Shown here: piece by piece, positions 46,690 through 58,643 of the stretch
Numbering within the stretch: position 1 is the stretch's first letter
How the letters are laid out: the number at the start of each line of letters is the position of its first letter
The notes under the pieces: generated by a model
Databases searched by the model: none
What the model was told of the DNA's origin: nothing
Seen by the model: only the letters and a program-made list of their open reading frames with translations
Assembly (NCBI GenBank): GCA_027924585.1
Contig: BSBM01000370.1
Coordinates: forward strand, 30,897,501-30,961,500
From: Larix kaempferi
Taxonomy: Eukaryota > Streptophyta > Pinopsida > Pinales > Pinaceae
Direction of reading: 5' to 3'
DNA: 64,000 nucleotides
Made by a program: the position numbers and the translations under genes

Positions 46690-47144
46690 ATCCTGAATAG
46701 GACATCTTTCACAAGGTGAAAATACCTCTCTCTCCTCCTCCGGTGAAAATTAGGGTTTCTACAAAAAGTTGGAAGTTTTTTATTCTGATTGCATGGATGG
46801 ATAGCCCTCCTCAAAATCAAAGTTTTGAGCCCTGGATCGAGATTTTTGGTTGGGTAGAACTCCAGGAAAGTCAAACCCTAGTTTTACAAAAAGTGGGGAA
46901 AACCAGAAAACCAGAGAAGCAGAAAAGTTGCGCACCTATGCACCAAAAAATCTATGAACCTGTGCACCAGAAAACCAGAAAAGAGAAGACCAAAAAACCA
47001 AAAATTCTGTTGCAGATCTGGAAGGTGTAAAGTTGAAGTTTCCAGAAGCTGATCACACCAGAATTCTCAATTCATTCAAGATCATCTCCTCGTAAGTACT
47101 ATTCTATTTTTGAAAACTTCAATCTCTGTGATCTCTTGGATAAG

Positions 47145-47879
47145 ATGGCTCCAAGCACTAAGCTTGAATACAAGCTAGAAGGTATAGAAAATTTTCGGGC
47201 ATGGAAATACATAATTGGTCTCATTCTTGAAGAGAATGATCTTGTCCAATATATTAAAGATGAGGTTGCAGAACCTGAAGAAGATGAAGCCAAAGAGAAG
47301 TATAGAAAGGACTTGATTAGGGCAAAGAGAATCATTGTTTATTCTATTAAGGACCACTTGATTTCCCAAATGGAATCCAAGAATACTCCAAAGGAAATGT
47401 ATGATGCTCTAGGCAGAATGTATGAAGGGAGGAACATCAATAGAAAGATGAATCTAAGAACTCAATTGAAGAATACCAAAATGAATAAAGGAGAATCTAT
47501 TCAGTACTATTTCACAAGGGTATCTTAGTTCAAGGAACAACTAGAATGTATTGGAGACACCCTTGATGAAGATGAACTAGTCATGATTGCTCTCAATGGT
47601 CTCACTAGACCTTAGGAGTCATTTATTCAAACTATGTGTGCAAGAAAGGAAAGTATGAAATTTGATGTAGTGTGGGAGGATTGCATTCAGGAAGAGGCTA
47701 GGGTAGCCAATAGAGAATCCCTACTCAAAGAAGATGACCAAGACTTGGCCACTCATACTAGAAGAACAAGGAGTCATTTCAACTCCATGAAGAATGGCCA
47801 TAATAAATCTCATCCTCCACATAGATTTCAAAAGAAGGAAGGAGTAAGCTCAAAAAGAGATCTCTCCTCAGTGAAATGA
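47145..47879 (+). pseudogene. Copia-3 gag
   Basis: The frame starts at ATG 47145 (MAPSTKLEYKLEG), about 470 bp after the LTR. It has the NFRAWKYIIGLILEENDL, KRIIVYSIKDHL, NTPKEMYDALGRMYEG, LRTQLKNTKMNKGE and IQYYFTRVS blocks of copia Gag. Stops at 47526-47528 and near 47613, and a TGA at 47877-47879 just where the first cysteine of the zinc knuckle is expected (the next residues are YSCHKPGHFARIFP), interrupt one continuous frame. The C-terminal part is rich in Lys, Arg, Ser and His, as in RNA-binding gag tails. Its closest relative in the window is the copia-1 gag. Confidence 0.88.
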
Positions 47880-50800
47880 TATAGTTGCCACAAACCCGGA
47901 CACTTTGCCAGAATTTTTCCCACAAGGAAGAAGAAGAATCCTCACAAAAAACATCATTCACACCTTGCAGAAGATGATAGTGAAGAAGGAGAAGAGGAAA
48001 ACCCTAAAAGAAAGAGAGCTAAAGTAGTAGAAGAAGATGTAGAAGAGTATGTTCTATTCTTTGCACTCTTTGGGTCGGTAACACCTGGAAAAGATACATG
48101 GCTCATTGATAGTGGTGATTCAAATCACATGACATGTCAAAAGAAGACTCTCTCGAGTCTTGAAGAAAATACCTCTCCACAAAAGGTATCTCTAGGAGAT
48201 GACTATCAATATCCCATCAAGGGAATTGGTGAAGCAAGCTACAAGCTTGACTCTGGAACCCCATTGAAGATGAAGGAAATCCTATATGTACCAGGTTTAA
48301 AGAAGAACTTATTTTCTATCTTAGCATTATATAATAAAGGTTATAGGATTGCATTCATAGATGGACAAGTGCTAATTTGGTCCAAAGAAAAATCGATTGA
48401 GGATGCAATTGTTATTGGTGAAGAGGAAGGAGGTCTATACAAACTCAAGGGTAATCCAGAAGCTGCCCTTGTTCATGAAGCCACAAGCCCAAGTGAGCTA
48501 TGGCATAGAAGGATTTCTCACGTTAACTACAAAGCACTACCTCATGTGAGCAAAGTAGTCATAGGATTACCAGACTTTAAGATTGACCATGATGGCACTT
48601 GCAAAGGATGTGCAAAAGGGAAGAATGTCAAGAACCCATTCCCAAAAAGTGATACAAAGACTAAGAGTACATTGGAATTGATTCACTCAGATGTATGTGG
48701 ACCAATGCCATCCACATCCTTGAGTAGATATGAATACTACCTTACATTTATTGATGACTACTCAAGGAAGACTTGGATCTATTTTCTGAAGGGAAAAGAT
48801 GAAGTTTTTGGAAAGTTCAAGGAATTCAAAGCCTTGATAGAAAACCATTCAGAAAAGAATATTAAGATACTCAGGACAGATAATGATGGACAATGTACTT
48901 CAAAATATTTTGAATCCTTTTGTAAGGAAGCTGGAATCAAGAGGGAACTAACCACTCCCTACAATCCCCAACATAATGGTGTTGCGGAAAGAAACAATAT
49001 AACCATTATGGAGGCAGTAAAGACAATGATACATGATCAAGACCTACCCATGTATTTATGGGCTGAAGCAGCCAGGATAGCAGTCTATGTGTAAAATAGA
49101 CTATCTCATAGTGCTCTTGATTTCAAGACTCCAGAAGAAGTTTTCACAGGGAAGAAGCCTGCAGTAAGTCACCTCAAGATATTCGGATGCCCAATATACA
49201 TTCACATTCCAAAAGAAAAGAGGACCAAGCTAGATCCCTCTGGGAAGAAAGGAATATTTGTTGGATATTGTGAAGCATCCAAAGCATTCAGAATATACAT
49301 CCTAGGATTCCATCATATGGAAATAAGTAGGGATGTGACATTTGATGAAGAGGAAGCTCTCAAGAGGTCTAGGAAGTGCCAACATGAAGAAGTATATGAG
49401 GAAGAGGCACCTTCCAAAATGACAGAAGCTGCACCCACCCCTGAAGAGACAACTTCTGAAGACCATCACATGATGGAACCACAAGAACCCCCTGTCATGG
49501 AAATTTCAAGGAAGAGAAAACCAACATGGGCAAGAGACATTATACTAGGAGCAGAAAAATATGGATCTCCTGAAGGCTCCACTAGGGTGAGAAAGAAACC
49601 AAAGACATTCTCAAACTATGTGGCCCTGATGTGTGATCTTGTAGATCAAGTACCTACTAGTTATGAAGAAGCAACTTATAAGAAAGAGTGGGTAGAGGCA
49701 ATGAATGAGGAGTACCAGTCAATAATGAAGAATGATGTTTGGGATATAGTTCCCAAACCAAAGGACAAGAGTGTGGTATCCTCCAAATGGGTATACAAGA
49801 TAAAGCATGATGCAGATGGCAGCATTGAAAAATATAAGGCAAGGTTTGTAGCCAGAGGGTTCTCTTAGAAAGAGGGAATTGACTATGAAGAAATATTTGC
49901 ACCAATTTCAAGGTACACTTCCATAAGAACTATCATGGCACTTGCATCCATGATGAAGTGGAAACTACACCTGATGGATGTAAATACAGCCTTCCTGAAT
50001 GGTGTGATTGAGGAGGAAGTGTACATAGAACAACCACAAGGATTTGAGGTAGAAGATGGAAGAACTCATGTGTGCAAACTAAAGAAGGCTTTATATGGGT
50101 TGAAGCAAGCTCCCAGAGCTTGGTATGGAAGAATTTACAGTTTCTTGACAAGCTTAGGCTTTACCAAAAGTAAAGCTGATCCTAATCTTTATCTCAAGGT
50201 TATGGATGGTGAACCCATCATATTGCTGCTATATGTGGATGATCTATTTCTGACAGGAAATGAGAAATAGATTATCGAATGCAAGAAGAAACTCTCTTTA
50301 GAGTTTGAGATGAAAGATCTCGGATTGATGCACTACTTCTTAGGTCTAGAAGTATGGCAAGGCCCAGAGGGAATCTTTCTCAACTAGGGAAAGTATGCCG
50401 TGGAAATCTTGAAAATATTTGATATGTTGAAATGTAAAGCCATGGCCACTCCCATGGATTCCAACCTAAAACTGTTAGTAGATGACTCATCAGAGTTAGT
50501 GGATATGACTTTGTACAGACATATTATTGGGTCATTGATGTATTTAACAAATACCAGACCATACATATGCTTTGCCGTGAATACCTTGAGTCAGTATCTA
50601 GTGGAACCTAGACGAGTTCACTTGATAGCTGCAAAGCATGTGATGAGGTACCTAAAGGGTACGATAGACTTTGTCCTATATTATCTTGGAGATCATGGTT
50701 TCAGATTGTATGGCTACACAGATGTTAATTGGGCAGGAAGTGTATCACATTGGGAGGATTTTATTGTATGGGATCTGCCATAATCTCATGGTTTAGCAGG

Positions 50801-51181
50801 AAGCAGTTCAGTGTGGCTCTTAGTACAGCTGAAGCAGAATATATTGCTACTTTCTCTGCGAGTTGTGAAGCAATATGGCTTCGAAAGTTGTTATTTGGTT
50901 TATTTGACTTAGAGATGGAACCCACTGAGATCCTATGTGATAACCAGAGTTCTATCAAGATGACATAAAATACAGTGTTCCATGATAAGTCAAAGCACAT
51001 AGAGATCTGATACTTCTATATACAAGATATGGTGTAGAAAGGAGCTATCAAGCTCGAGTATGTAAGCACTGACGAACAAGTTGTTGATATATTGACCAAA
51101 CCTCTGTCTCGAGTAAAGTTTGAGTATTTTCGAGACAAGCTTGGTGTAGTTCAAAAGGACCCTCCCCGAAAGGGGGAGTGA
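47880..51181 (+). pseudogene. Copia-3 pol: protease, integrase, RT, RNase H
   Basis: In order: protease TWLIDSGDSNHM (near 48105); integrase zinc ligands LWHRRISHVN and CKGC (48500-48612); core aspartates in HSDVCGPM (near 48687) and LRTDNDGQC (near 48876), and the glutamate in NGVAERNN (near 48985). The RT has KWKLHLMDVNTAFLNG, KALYGLKQAPRAWY and the catalytic LLLYVDDLFLTG (near 50236). RNase H has TDVNWAGSV (near 50722), STAEAEYIA and CDNQSS. The frame matches gag until a frameshift at about 50745-50780, then continues one frame over to TGA 51179-51181 after VDILTKPLSRVKFEYF. Stops at 49092, 49866, 50268, about 50385, 50966 and two near 51010-51035 also break it. Confidence 0.93.
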
Positions 51182-52405
51182 TGTGGTCACTGATGATGAG
51201 ATTACTTGCATCGACAGTGAGGTCGATGATGTGGAAACCTGTATTGGTGATACCGATGATGAAGTCGATGTGTGGTCCTTAGAATTTATCTAAGTGGACG
51301 AGAGGATTGTATTGTACTTAGACATGAGAGGTGTCTTAAATAGATCAGGATTGATCATCCTATAAATAGATCTAGACTGCATCGTCCATAGACATGAGAG
51401 GTGTCTTAAATGGATCAGGGATTGATCATCCTTAGATAGTGATCCCATAATTTTGAAAGGAAGGATAGTCTTAAATATTGATCCTTAGACTAAGAATCTC
51501 GTAAGTCTGAAATGAAGGATTGTCTAAGATATGATTGATGGACCAGAATCTCATAATTCCGAAAGGAAGGATCACCAAATTTGATGGACCAGAGTCCCAT
51601 AATTCCGAAAGGAAGGACTGTCCATGATCCCGTAATTCCAAAAAGAAGGATCACCAGAGTTGATGGACCAGAATCCCATAATTCCGGAAGGAAGGATTGT
51701 CCATGATCCCATAATTCCGAAAGGAAGGATCACCAGAGTTGATAGACCAGAATCCCGTAATTCTGAAAGGAAGGATTGCCCATGATCCCGTAATTCTGAA
51801 AGGAAGGATCACCAGAGTTGATGGACCAGAGTCCCATAATTCTGAAAGGAAGGATTGTCCATGATCCTGTAATTCTGAAAGGAAGGATTGTCCATGATCC
51901 CGTAATTCCGAAAGGAAGGAGCATGTGTGTTGCAGGGTATGTTGTTGATCGTGATGATATAGACAAAGATCCTGTAGATCGAGATGATGCAGATGCTATA
52001 GATCGATATGATCCAGATGTTGTAGATCGAGATGATCCATATGTTGTAGATCGAGATGATCCAGATGATGTAGATCGAGATGATCCAGATGCTGTAGATC
52101 GATATGATCCAGATGTTGTAGATCGAGATGATCCAGATGATATAGATCGAGATGATCCAGATGATGATGATCGATATGATCGAGATGATGATGATGCTGT
52201 AGCCGATCAAGAGCTAAAGAATATGAATACTCAGTACTAAAGATGTTGATGCTCCAGTATTGATTATGTTCAAGTAACTATATGAGTTACTGATGATGAT
52301 GTATAAAGAAATCTTCCAATGATTTATAGATGTAACATGTACCAAGATGTTGATGACTCCTTGCTCCTGCAAATGTTGTTAAAATATCCTTCTCGTTAAG
52401 GGGGA
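51182..52405 (+). repeat. Copia-3 3' tail with two tandem arrays
   Basis: A purine run ending the pol frame (51167-51178) looks like a polypurine tract, but the LTR starts 1.2 kb later, after the real tract GTTAAGGGGGAG (52395-52405). Between them are a repeated ATGAGAGGTGTCTTAAAT motif (51325, 51391), array A (about 51440-51920; about eleven copies of CCCATAATTCCGAAAGGAAG in a 79-bp higher-order pattern) and array B (about 51945-52200; 24-bp units, core GATCGAGATGATCCAGAT). This stretch is non-coding in the usual copia layout. Confidence 0.85.
51945..52200 (+). repeat. 24-bp minisatellite in copia-3 tail
   Basis: About ten units of 24 bp with the core GATCGAGATGATCCAGATG and a variable final TTGTA/ATGTA. 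Because 24 is a multiple of three, both strands stay open: the plus strand reads DRDDPDDV-like repeats and the minus strand reads IWIISIYN-like repeats. I take these frames as by-products. Confidence 0.85.
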
Positions 52406-52904
52406 GTGTTGAAATATTGTAACTTCAGAGAATATTATATTTGTATTCTATTATTCCGGAGATGGTACATTCCTCCGTTGTGACCCTATTGTATATCCGG
52501 AGATGGTTATTCCTCCGAGAGAGTGTGGTAACTAGGGTTATTAGATCTCCCATGTGAGGTCGGCCCTGAGTTTATTATTTGAGGGTTATTAGACTCTCCT
52601 GGGAGAGGTCGGCCCCATAGGGTAAAAAGTCAGTCGAAAAACAAGTATAAGTAGAGGAGGATGTTCCTCACTTATCTCATTCATTCATCCACTTAGGAGT
52701 AGCACACAAGTGAGAGAGAGGTCTGCATAGGAGGATAAGGATCTCTTGTTTGGTTTCTACATCTTGTATTGGTTGATCATCTATATTGAGGAAAGCTTTG
52801 CTGGGTTTTCTACCCCATGAGGGTTTTCCAGGGTAAATATTTGTTTATCTTGTGATTGTGTTTCTTTCAGTGATCTTGCTAGTCAAATTAGTATAAACTT
52901 AACA
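52406..52904 (+). repeat. Copia-3 3' LTR
   Basis: It matches the 5' LTR and is followed by ATATT (52905-52909). Confidence 0.95.
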
Positions 52905-53115
52905 ATATTTGAGGTTGGCTCAACTGTAGTGAGATCATGTGCCTTCTCCAAAACTGTGCAACAATCTCTTAGAGGCAACTCATAATCTCTTGTAAAAAGA
53001 ACAGGTTCTTGGCCTCCATCTTACTTAACTCCAAACTCTCCAAGAACATGAAAATCATAATGTACTTCATGTTCCCAATGCACAAAAGTACCAAATATCA
53101 AAACATTGTTTTTCA
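52905..53115 (-). pseudogene. Unrecognised protein family, copy 1, part before copia-3
   Basis: The minus strand reads NNVLIFGTFVHWEHEVHYDF, then HVLGEFGVK, EPVLFTRDYELPLRDCC and TVLEKAHDLTTVEPTSN, and crosses the ATATT duplication in frame into MMDDYCREL at 46178. One stop follows GVK. It corresponds to the VHEVHNDMHVLEEF stretch of copy 2 (about 63360-63410). The join shows that copia-3 split one continuous frame. Confidence 0.6.
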
Positions 53116-53127
53116 AATGATAAGGTG

Positions 53128-53616
53128 TTTATAGACAATCTGTTAATGCGGACAAAAATTGATCTCTTTAGTTTGAATGATTCATATATAGAACAAAACA
53201 TCTACATAACACAACTACCTTTCATATATAGATTAAGTTGCAAAGTAAATTGGGAAACAAATTACCTTATGGATGCAACTCCTTTCTCCTTTTTTGATCT
53301 AACTCCAAATTCCTCGATCTCCGGCTACAAAACAAGATAGAGCATGAATTGGAAACAAACCAAAACTATAGGCTATAATTCCCCAGTATGGTTACCATTT
53401 TTGTTTATAGACAATCTGTTAATGTGGAAAAAAATTGATCTCTCTAGTCTGAATGATTCATATCTAGAACAAAACATATACATAACACAACTACCTTTCC
53501 TAGATAGATTAAATTGCAAAGTAAATTGGGAAACAACTTACCTTTTGGATGCAACTCCTTTCTCCTCGTTTCATCTAACTCCCAATTCCTTGATCTTCGG
53601 CTGCAAAGCAAGATAG
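53128..53616 (-). repeat. Tandem duplication carrying a 59-bp exon-like segment
   Basis: Two copies of about 213 bp start at 53128 and 53403 (275-bp offset). On the minus strand each contains a 59-bp segment (53600-53542 and 53324-53266) bounded by splice-like sequences: CTTTGCAG or TTTTGTAG before it, GTAAGTTG or GTAATTTG after it. One frame reads RRSRNWELDETRRKELHP in one copy and RRSRNLELDQKRRKELHP in the other. They lie just upstream of the unrecognised frame and may be duplicated exons of it. Confidence 0.6.
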
Positions 53617-54119
53617 AGAAAGTGGAAATAAATGAATAATGAAAGCATATTATTATGAATCTAACTAGATCAACAGTCAAAGAAGTCAATCTTAAACATT
53701 ATCAAGACAATAATTTCATGGAAATAATTTGTATTGAATGTAATTTGCAGCAAATACAAAGTAGAGAGTTACAACCAATGCATTGATGTTATAACATCAA
53801 CTCAAGTGATCTTGCCTCAAAATATCAAATCCTTCTAGCCTCCTATGGATGAAGAGGATCTCCTATCCAAATTCCACCAGCTTGTAGGTACTTTATCCTT
53901 CCTCCTCTTAACAATGGAGAGGGGGTTCATATTTATAGGCCAAAAGGGATAGGAGAGGTTGAATATTTAGGGGAGAATCTTAAGGGGTCATCCCATTAGG
54001 TAAGGGGATCGAATTCCACCTTTCCAGGTATGTAGGGATAAGCCTCCATGACACCCAAGGTTCAAGAAGTCACTCAAACCTTCTCTTTATCCACTTTAAC
54101 CAACAACGACACACCTTGT
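53617..54119 (-). promoter_or_regulatory. Possible promoter or LTR end upstream of copy 1
   Basis: A good minus-strand TATA box (CCTATAAATATG, TATAAATA at about 53930-53937) lies about 330 bp upstream of the first exon-like segment, followed by sequence resembling an untranslated leader or an R/U5 region. No second copy was found in the window, so I cannot say whether it is a gene promoter or an LTR remnant. Confidence 0.4.
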
Positions 54120-55887
54120 TGTAATGTCCCTATCCAAATAAATCACATGAGGGGAAAATTCCACCAATCTACTAGTTCCCTAGGTTGGGGTGGAAACATT
54201 TAGACTTGGAATAAGGTAGCTATAAGACCCCAAATGGACATTAGATTGACAAATATATATTAAAGGGGCTAAATAAATATTAATAATAAGAAAATAAGGT
54301 GGCACTTGGTCATGAGGGATCATAGATGGTGTGGGACCCACACAAGGCAAGATTATCCATGCCACATGGCATCATATTCTCACCCATTTGAATTCAAGGT
54401 GGAGTCTAACATTATTGGGGGAGTTGGAGAGGCATTATACTTGGCATGACTCAATGAGGGTCGAATTTGAGTGGAAGAGTAACTCCCATGGAAGAGGAAG
54501 AGGCATATTAGAGGTATTGTGACACTAGGGCTAGATATCTTAGCTTCTATGACAACAATGATGAAGATTATATGACACTTATGAAAAGGATCATACATGA
54601 TTGTTGAAATATAACCTATATGACATGGCAGGTCTAACATAGCCTCCAAGAGGGTGCACAAGAGATTTATGGAATCCAAGATTCCCCCCATTCAAATTGA
54701 TGGAAGAGGAAGGCTAGGAAATGTTGGACAAGTGGCACTCATGGGAATCTTTCCCTAATTCGAGTTGGCATTAATATCTTGGAGGGAATTAGAGCCATGG
54801 ATTCCTTGGGAGGTTAATAAAATACAAGAAGAAATCAGGATACCGACTTTTGATCATTTTCTCATTTGGCAAAAATTGGAGAGATTGGCTTGTCCTTGCA
54901 AGGTGGATGCTTATCCTTCTTGCCTTAGAACCAATTTCGAGGGTGCAAGATTCCCATCATAGTTGGTTGATGGAGAGGCCATTCAGACCTCTCAATGGAT
55001 ATTCATGGATATTTTTTGATGTAGTTTCAAACCCCAACTGAGTTCAAGTTCATCTTCTCTCATTCTTCTCTATGCCTATTCTACTATCTTTCTCTCAATG
55101 TCATGTAATGTGCAATGGTGCACTTCTTGTTGCATATAGTTAGTGAAGGAATGTTATTTCAACTTCATGGACATGTTAAATTCTATGTATATCTATAATA
55201 ATCATATCATCAGAGCCACATCTCAAAACATTATGTATTTCAAGTGATATTTACATTCAAGGAAGAGATTCGATCCATTTTCCCCATAGCATTTGCATAG
55301 TGATTTTGGAATGATATTGTACTTGTTTTATATCAGATTTTTCTAAGTTATTTATCATGTTATGAGCTTCATATGAATTTACTTTGATGGCCCAAATTAT
55401 GTGTGCATGCGTATGAATTTGTACTATGGTTTATGAATAATTTTGAGACTCCTTGCCCACCAATTTCACCTCAAAAACTATACTCTAGATGTTGTTGTTC
55501 ATTAGGATGCCTATTAGACCATAAAACCAAATATAATTTTGCACATATATTGTTCCTAATGTATTATAATAGATCCAAGTCTCACACCAATAATTAGTGA
55601 AGTTCGTACAGTTTTTGGAAGAGCATCTAATGGCAGACCTAAGGAGGATCTCCACTTCTCAAATTAACTAGTCTTGTTCTGAAACTTCTTCCCATGAAAT
55701 TTGCAGACCATGGATGGGTATATCAGTTGTTTGGATGTATGGTAGGTATTTTAATATTTACTATTCCCCATAAATACCTTCTTCCCCAAATTTGAAATCA
55801 TTTGGAGGTGTTTGGAACCAGTTATAAACAAAACCCTAGAGTCAAAACAAGGTGAATCCAAGGACTTTCCTTTGAAGGGATATTATA
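54120..55887 (+). repeat. Gypsy-4 5' LTR
   Basis: About 1.77 kb, matching 60582-62394 with many substitutions and small indels. The primer site follows at 55889. It holds no supported gene. Confidence 0.92.
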
Positions 55888-55888
55888 G

Positions 55889-55904
55889 TGGTATTAGATA
55901 ATGG
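55889..55904 (+). other. Gypsy-4 primer-binding site (worn)
   Basis: TGGTATTAGATAATGG sits one base after the LTR and resembles the tRNA-Met complement TGGTATCAGAGC with substitutions. Confidence 0.6.
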
Positions 55905-56091
55905 TCCTTGCACCTGATTTGGGTGATCATTTATGAGGTCAATAATTCATCCCCCACCCTTAGAAATTGAAACTGAAAGTACCTTTGGTGAAGATGAAGA
56001 AGCAGGAGAATAGGTGCACTCTGTTGAGACTATGGCTAAGGATGAGAAAGGAACCTTAGAGATGGAGGAGAAATAGGATTTTAGGAAATTC

Positions 56092-57419
56092 ATGAAGCCA
56101 TGTTTTGAAGAAATTACAAGGAATATAATGCAAGGGTTCGAATTTATGGCTAGTCAAATCGGAATCAAATTGGAAATAGGAGGCAACAGTAGTTCCCCTT
56201 TCGAGGAAAAGAAGGCATTTGGTGGAAGCATTTTCTCAAAGACAGGGCCTCACAATCGAACCAATGAATTCCATAGCTTAACAAGAGACACCACACCCAA
56301 GTTTCTTGAGACCAAAGAGTATCATCACACCCAATATGGAATGCAAGAAGTTCTAGCAGAGTGGCAACAGTTGAGTGAAGATTGTAGGAGGACCTTACTA
56401 TTTGATCAATTATTTCCTATCTTGAACAAGCTCAAGATGAGGTGAGGCAACAAAAATCCTTTCCAAAAAAAAGAATTGAATTATTCCATAGGTAAAATTC
56501 TCCTTCCTACCTTTGATGGCTCATCTCAAAGTTATGCAAATACTTGGATACAAAAGTTAGATGTATATTTTTAGCTGAATCCAACGTTGAGGAGGATGCT
56601 TTAAAAATGGCTATTCTACATCTTGAGGGAGAAGCAAATGATTGGTGGTTCCATGGACTTAAAACCTTGGGACATAATCAGGTCACATCATATGAAGAGT
56701 TTGTTAACAGGTTAATGGAAATATTTGAGCAAAAAGACCCTGAAATGCCTTTTAAGGAACTAGCATAGTTGAAGCAAACTGGAACCCCTGAGGAGTACAT
56801 ATTGGAACTCCAAAAACTATCAGTTATGGTGGCTGATGAATCTATGGTTCGATTGGTATTTCTCTTTACTAAAGGAATGGTTAAACCTTTGAAAGGTTTA
56901 GTTAAGGCTCACAAACCTACTTCATTAAAAGATTCCATGAACTTGGCAAGAGATTCGCAAAATGTGCTACCCAAGACAAAGTATCCTCCCAAGCCAAATT
57001 TTCCTTCCAAGTTCAGATTTGACAAGAGAGCATGGAAAAAATATTCATTTGGGAAGGAAAATAAAGAGGGACCAAGCAAGGAAGAACTCAAAAGAAAGAA
57101 ACTATGTTACACATGTTTTCAACCATGGTTACTAGGGCATAAATGTGCTAAGGGGAAAGCACAATTAATTGAATTATTTTATGATGATGAAGGGGACATG
57201 GAGGAAGAAAAACAAATTTCAGCCCAAGAAGAGGGATATGACACAGCAGAAGAAGATCATCCATCACCCAAAAAAGGGAGAATGGAAGTGCTTTTAGGAG
57301 TGCCTCGTTTTCACACCATCCGATGCAAGGGAGTGGTACACAAGGGAAGAGAGTTTCAGTATTGGTATATGGAGGAGAAAGTCATAAATTCATTGATGCA
57401 GCCTTGGTGGAGAGGATAA
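56092..57419 (+). pseudogene. Gypsy-4 gag
   Basis: Capsid-type landmarks are MAILHLEGEANDWWFHGL (about 56607-56660), SYEEFVNRLMEIFEQKDP and EEYILELQKLSVMV (about 56790). The zinc knuckle reads CYTCFQPWLLGHKC (about 57106-57147), the C-x2-C-xn-GHxC form of chromoviruses, with all ligands kept. Stops at about 56443 and 56766 and a frame change after 56500 break it. An acidic linker (EEEKQISAQEEGYDTAEEDH) follows the knuckle, before the protease. Confidence 0.82.
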
Positions 57420-57737
57420 AGTTACCCACTGAATCATTCGAAGGGTTCACAGTCATCATTCCAGGTAACAATTCTAGAATGCAACACATGGATTCCAAAG
57501 CTACAACTTACCATAGGAAATTACACATTTTCTGATAGATTCTATGTGGTGGATGTTGCTAATACAGATGTGGTTTTGGGAGTACAATGGTTGTACTCTA
57601 TAGGAGAACATACAGTGAACTACCAAATACCTGAAATGAAGTTCAAGGATTCGGAAGGAAAATAAAGGGTAGTGAGAGGAATGCACACCAATCCAAACCA
57701 AGTAGTGTATTCCCACAGTATGAGGTCTATATTGAGA
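57323..57737 (+). pseudogene. Gypsy-4 protease
   Basis: The motif VLVYGGESHKFID (about 57353-57391) corresponds to the chromovirus VLVDGGSTHNFID, so the catalytic aspartate is replaced by tyrosine. A frameshift near 57500 leads to DRFYVVDV and a TDVVLGVQWL block (about 57565-57597), the second protease landmark. The enzyme is inactive as read. Confidence 0.75.
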
Positions 57738-57789
57738 CATGGGGACATTGAATCGGTTGTTTAATGTTTCCTCACTTCCCCCAAGCCAA

Positions 57790-58640
57790 ACAAAAATATT
57801 GAAAAGCATCCAAGGGAGACAAGGCAACTACTACACAAGTATGAAAGGGTTTTTGGAGACCTTCCTCCTTGAAGGCCACCTGACAGAGGAGTTGAGCATA
57901 CCATTGTTTTGGAGGTGGGTACTTCACCTATACAAATACCCCCATATAGAAACCCAAAAAGGTTCAGAGATAAGATTGAGAAGGCTATTCAAGAGCTCTT
58001 GGAATTGGGGCTCATTAGACCAAGCTCAAGTCCCTATGCTTCTTCAGTTGTCTTGGTGAAGAAAAAGGATGGAACCTTAAGGATGTGCATTGATTTTAGA
58101 GATTTAAACAAGGAGAAAATAAAGAATAGATAGATGAGCTCATGTATGAGCTATTTGGAGAAAAATTCTTTTACAAAATTTATCTTAGATTTGGTTACCA
58201 TCAGATTTGAATGAAGGAGAAGGATGTGTAGATAATTGTTTTTAGATGTCACCATAGTCATTTCAAATTTCTTGTCATGCCTTTTGGTTTGACCAATGCT
58301 CCAGCAACCTTCCAATCATGCATGAACAAAATATTTTTCAAGCAGCTCTGTAAGTTTGTTTTGGTTTTCTTTGATGATATTTTGATTTACAGTAAGACAT
58401 GGGAGGAACATTTGCACCATTTAGAAGTTGTATTGAAAATCTTGCATGAACAATCTTTATTTGCTAAGCTATCCAAGTGTGATTTTGGGTTGAAATAAAC
58501 TTTGTATCTTGGCACATCATTGGGAAATATGGGGTAAAGGTGCACTTGGAGAGAATAAAGGCTATTCTTGAATGGCCATCACCCAAGAACATCACTGAAT
58601 TAAGAGTCTTTATTGGGAATTATGCACTTATTATAGGAAA
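57790..58640 (+). pseudogene. Gypsy-4 reverse transcriptase
   Basis: Blocks seen: [20 protein letters not shown] (about 57925), [20 protein letters not shown] (about 58013-58072), [17 protein letters not shown] then stops (58082-58133), a damaged SGYHQI region (58134-58270), [17 protein letters not shown] (58277-58327) and the catalytic [16 protein letters not shown] (58363-58410). FDD keeps both catalytic aspartates. TAG at 58131, TAA at 58496 and several frame changes inactivate it. Confidence 0.88.
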
Positions 58641-58643
58641 TTT

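Larger units (their letters stand above)
46179..52904 (+). mobile_element. Copia-3: near-complete Ty1/copia element
   Basis: LTRs of 498 and 499 bp differ at about 17 positions by eye, and a perfect ATATT duplication flanks the element. Primer site, gag, protease, integrase, RT, RNase H and polypurine tract are all present in the usual copia order. It is inserted in the unrecognised minus-strand frame. It carries 1.2 kb of tandem repeats between pol and the 3' LTR. Premature stops and one frameshift make it non-autonomous. Confidence 0.95.

Noticed and set aside
51809-52210. Ile-rich minus-strand frame that looks like a membrane protein
   Set aside because: It is a by-product of the 24-bp repeat, whose period keeps both strands open.
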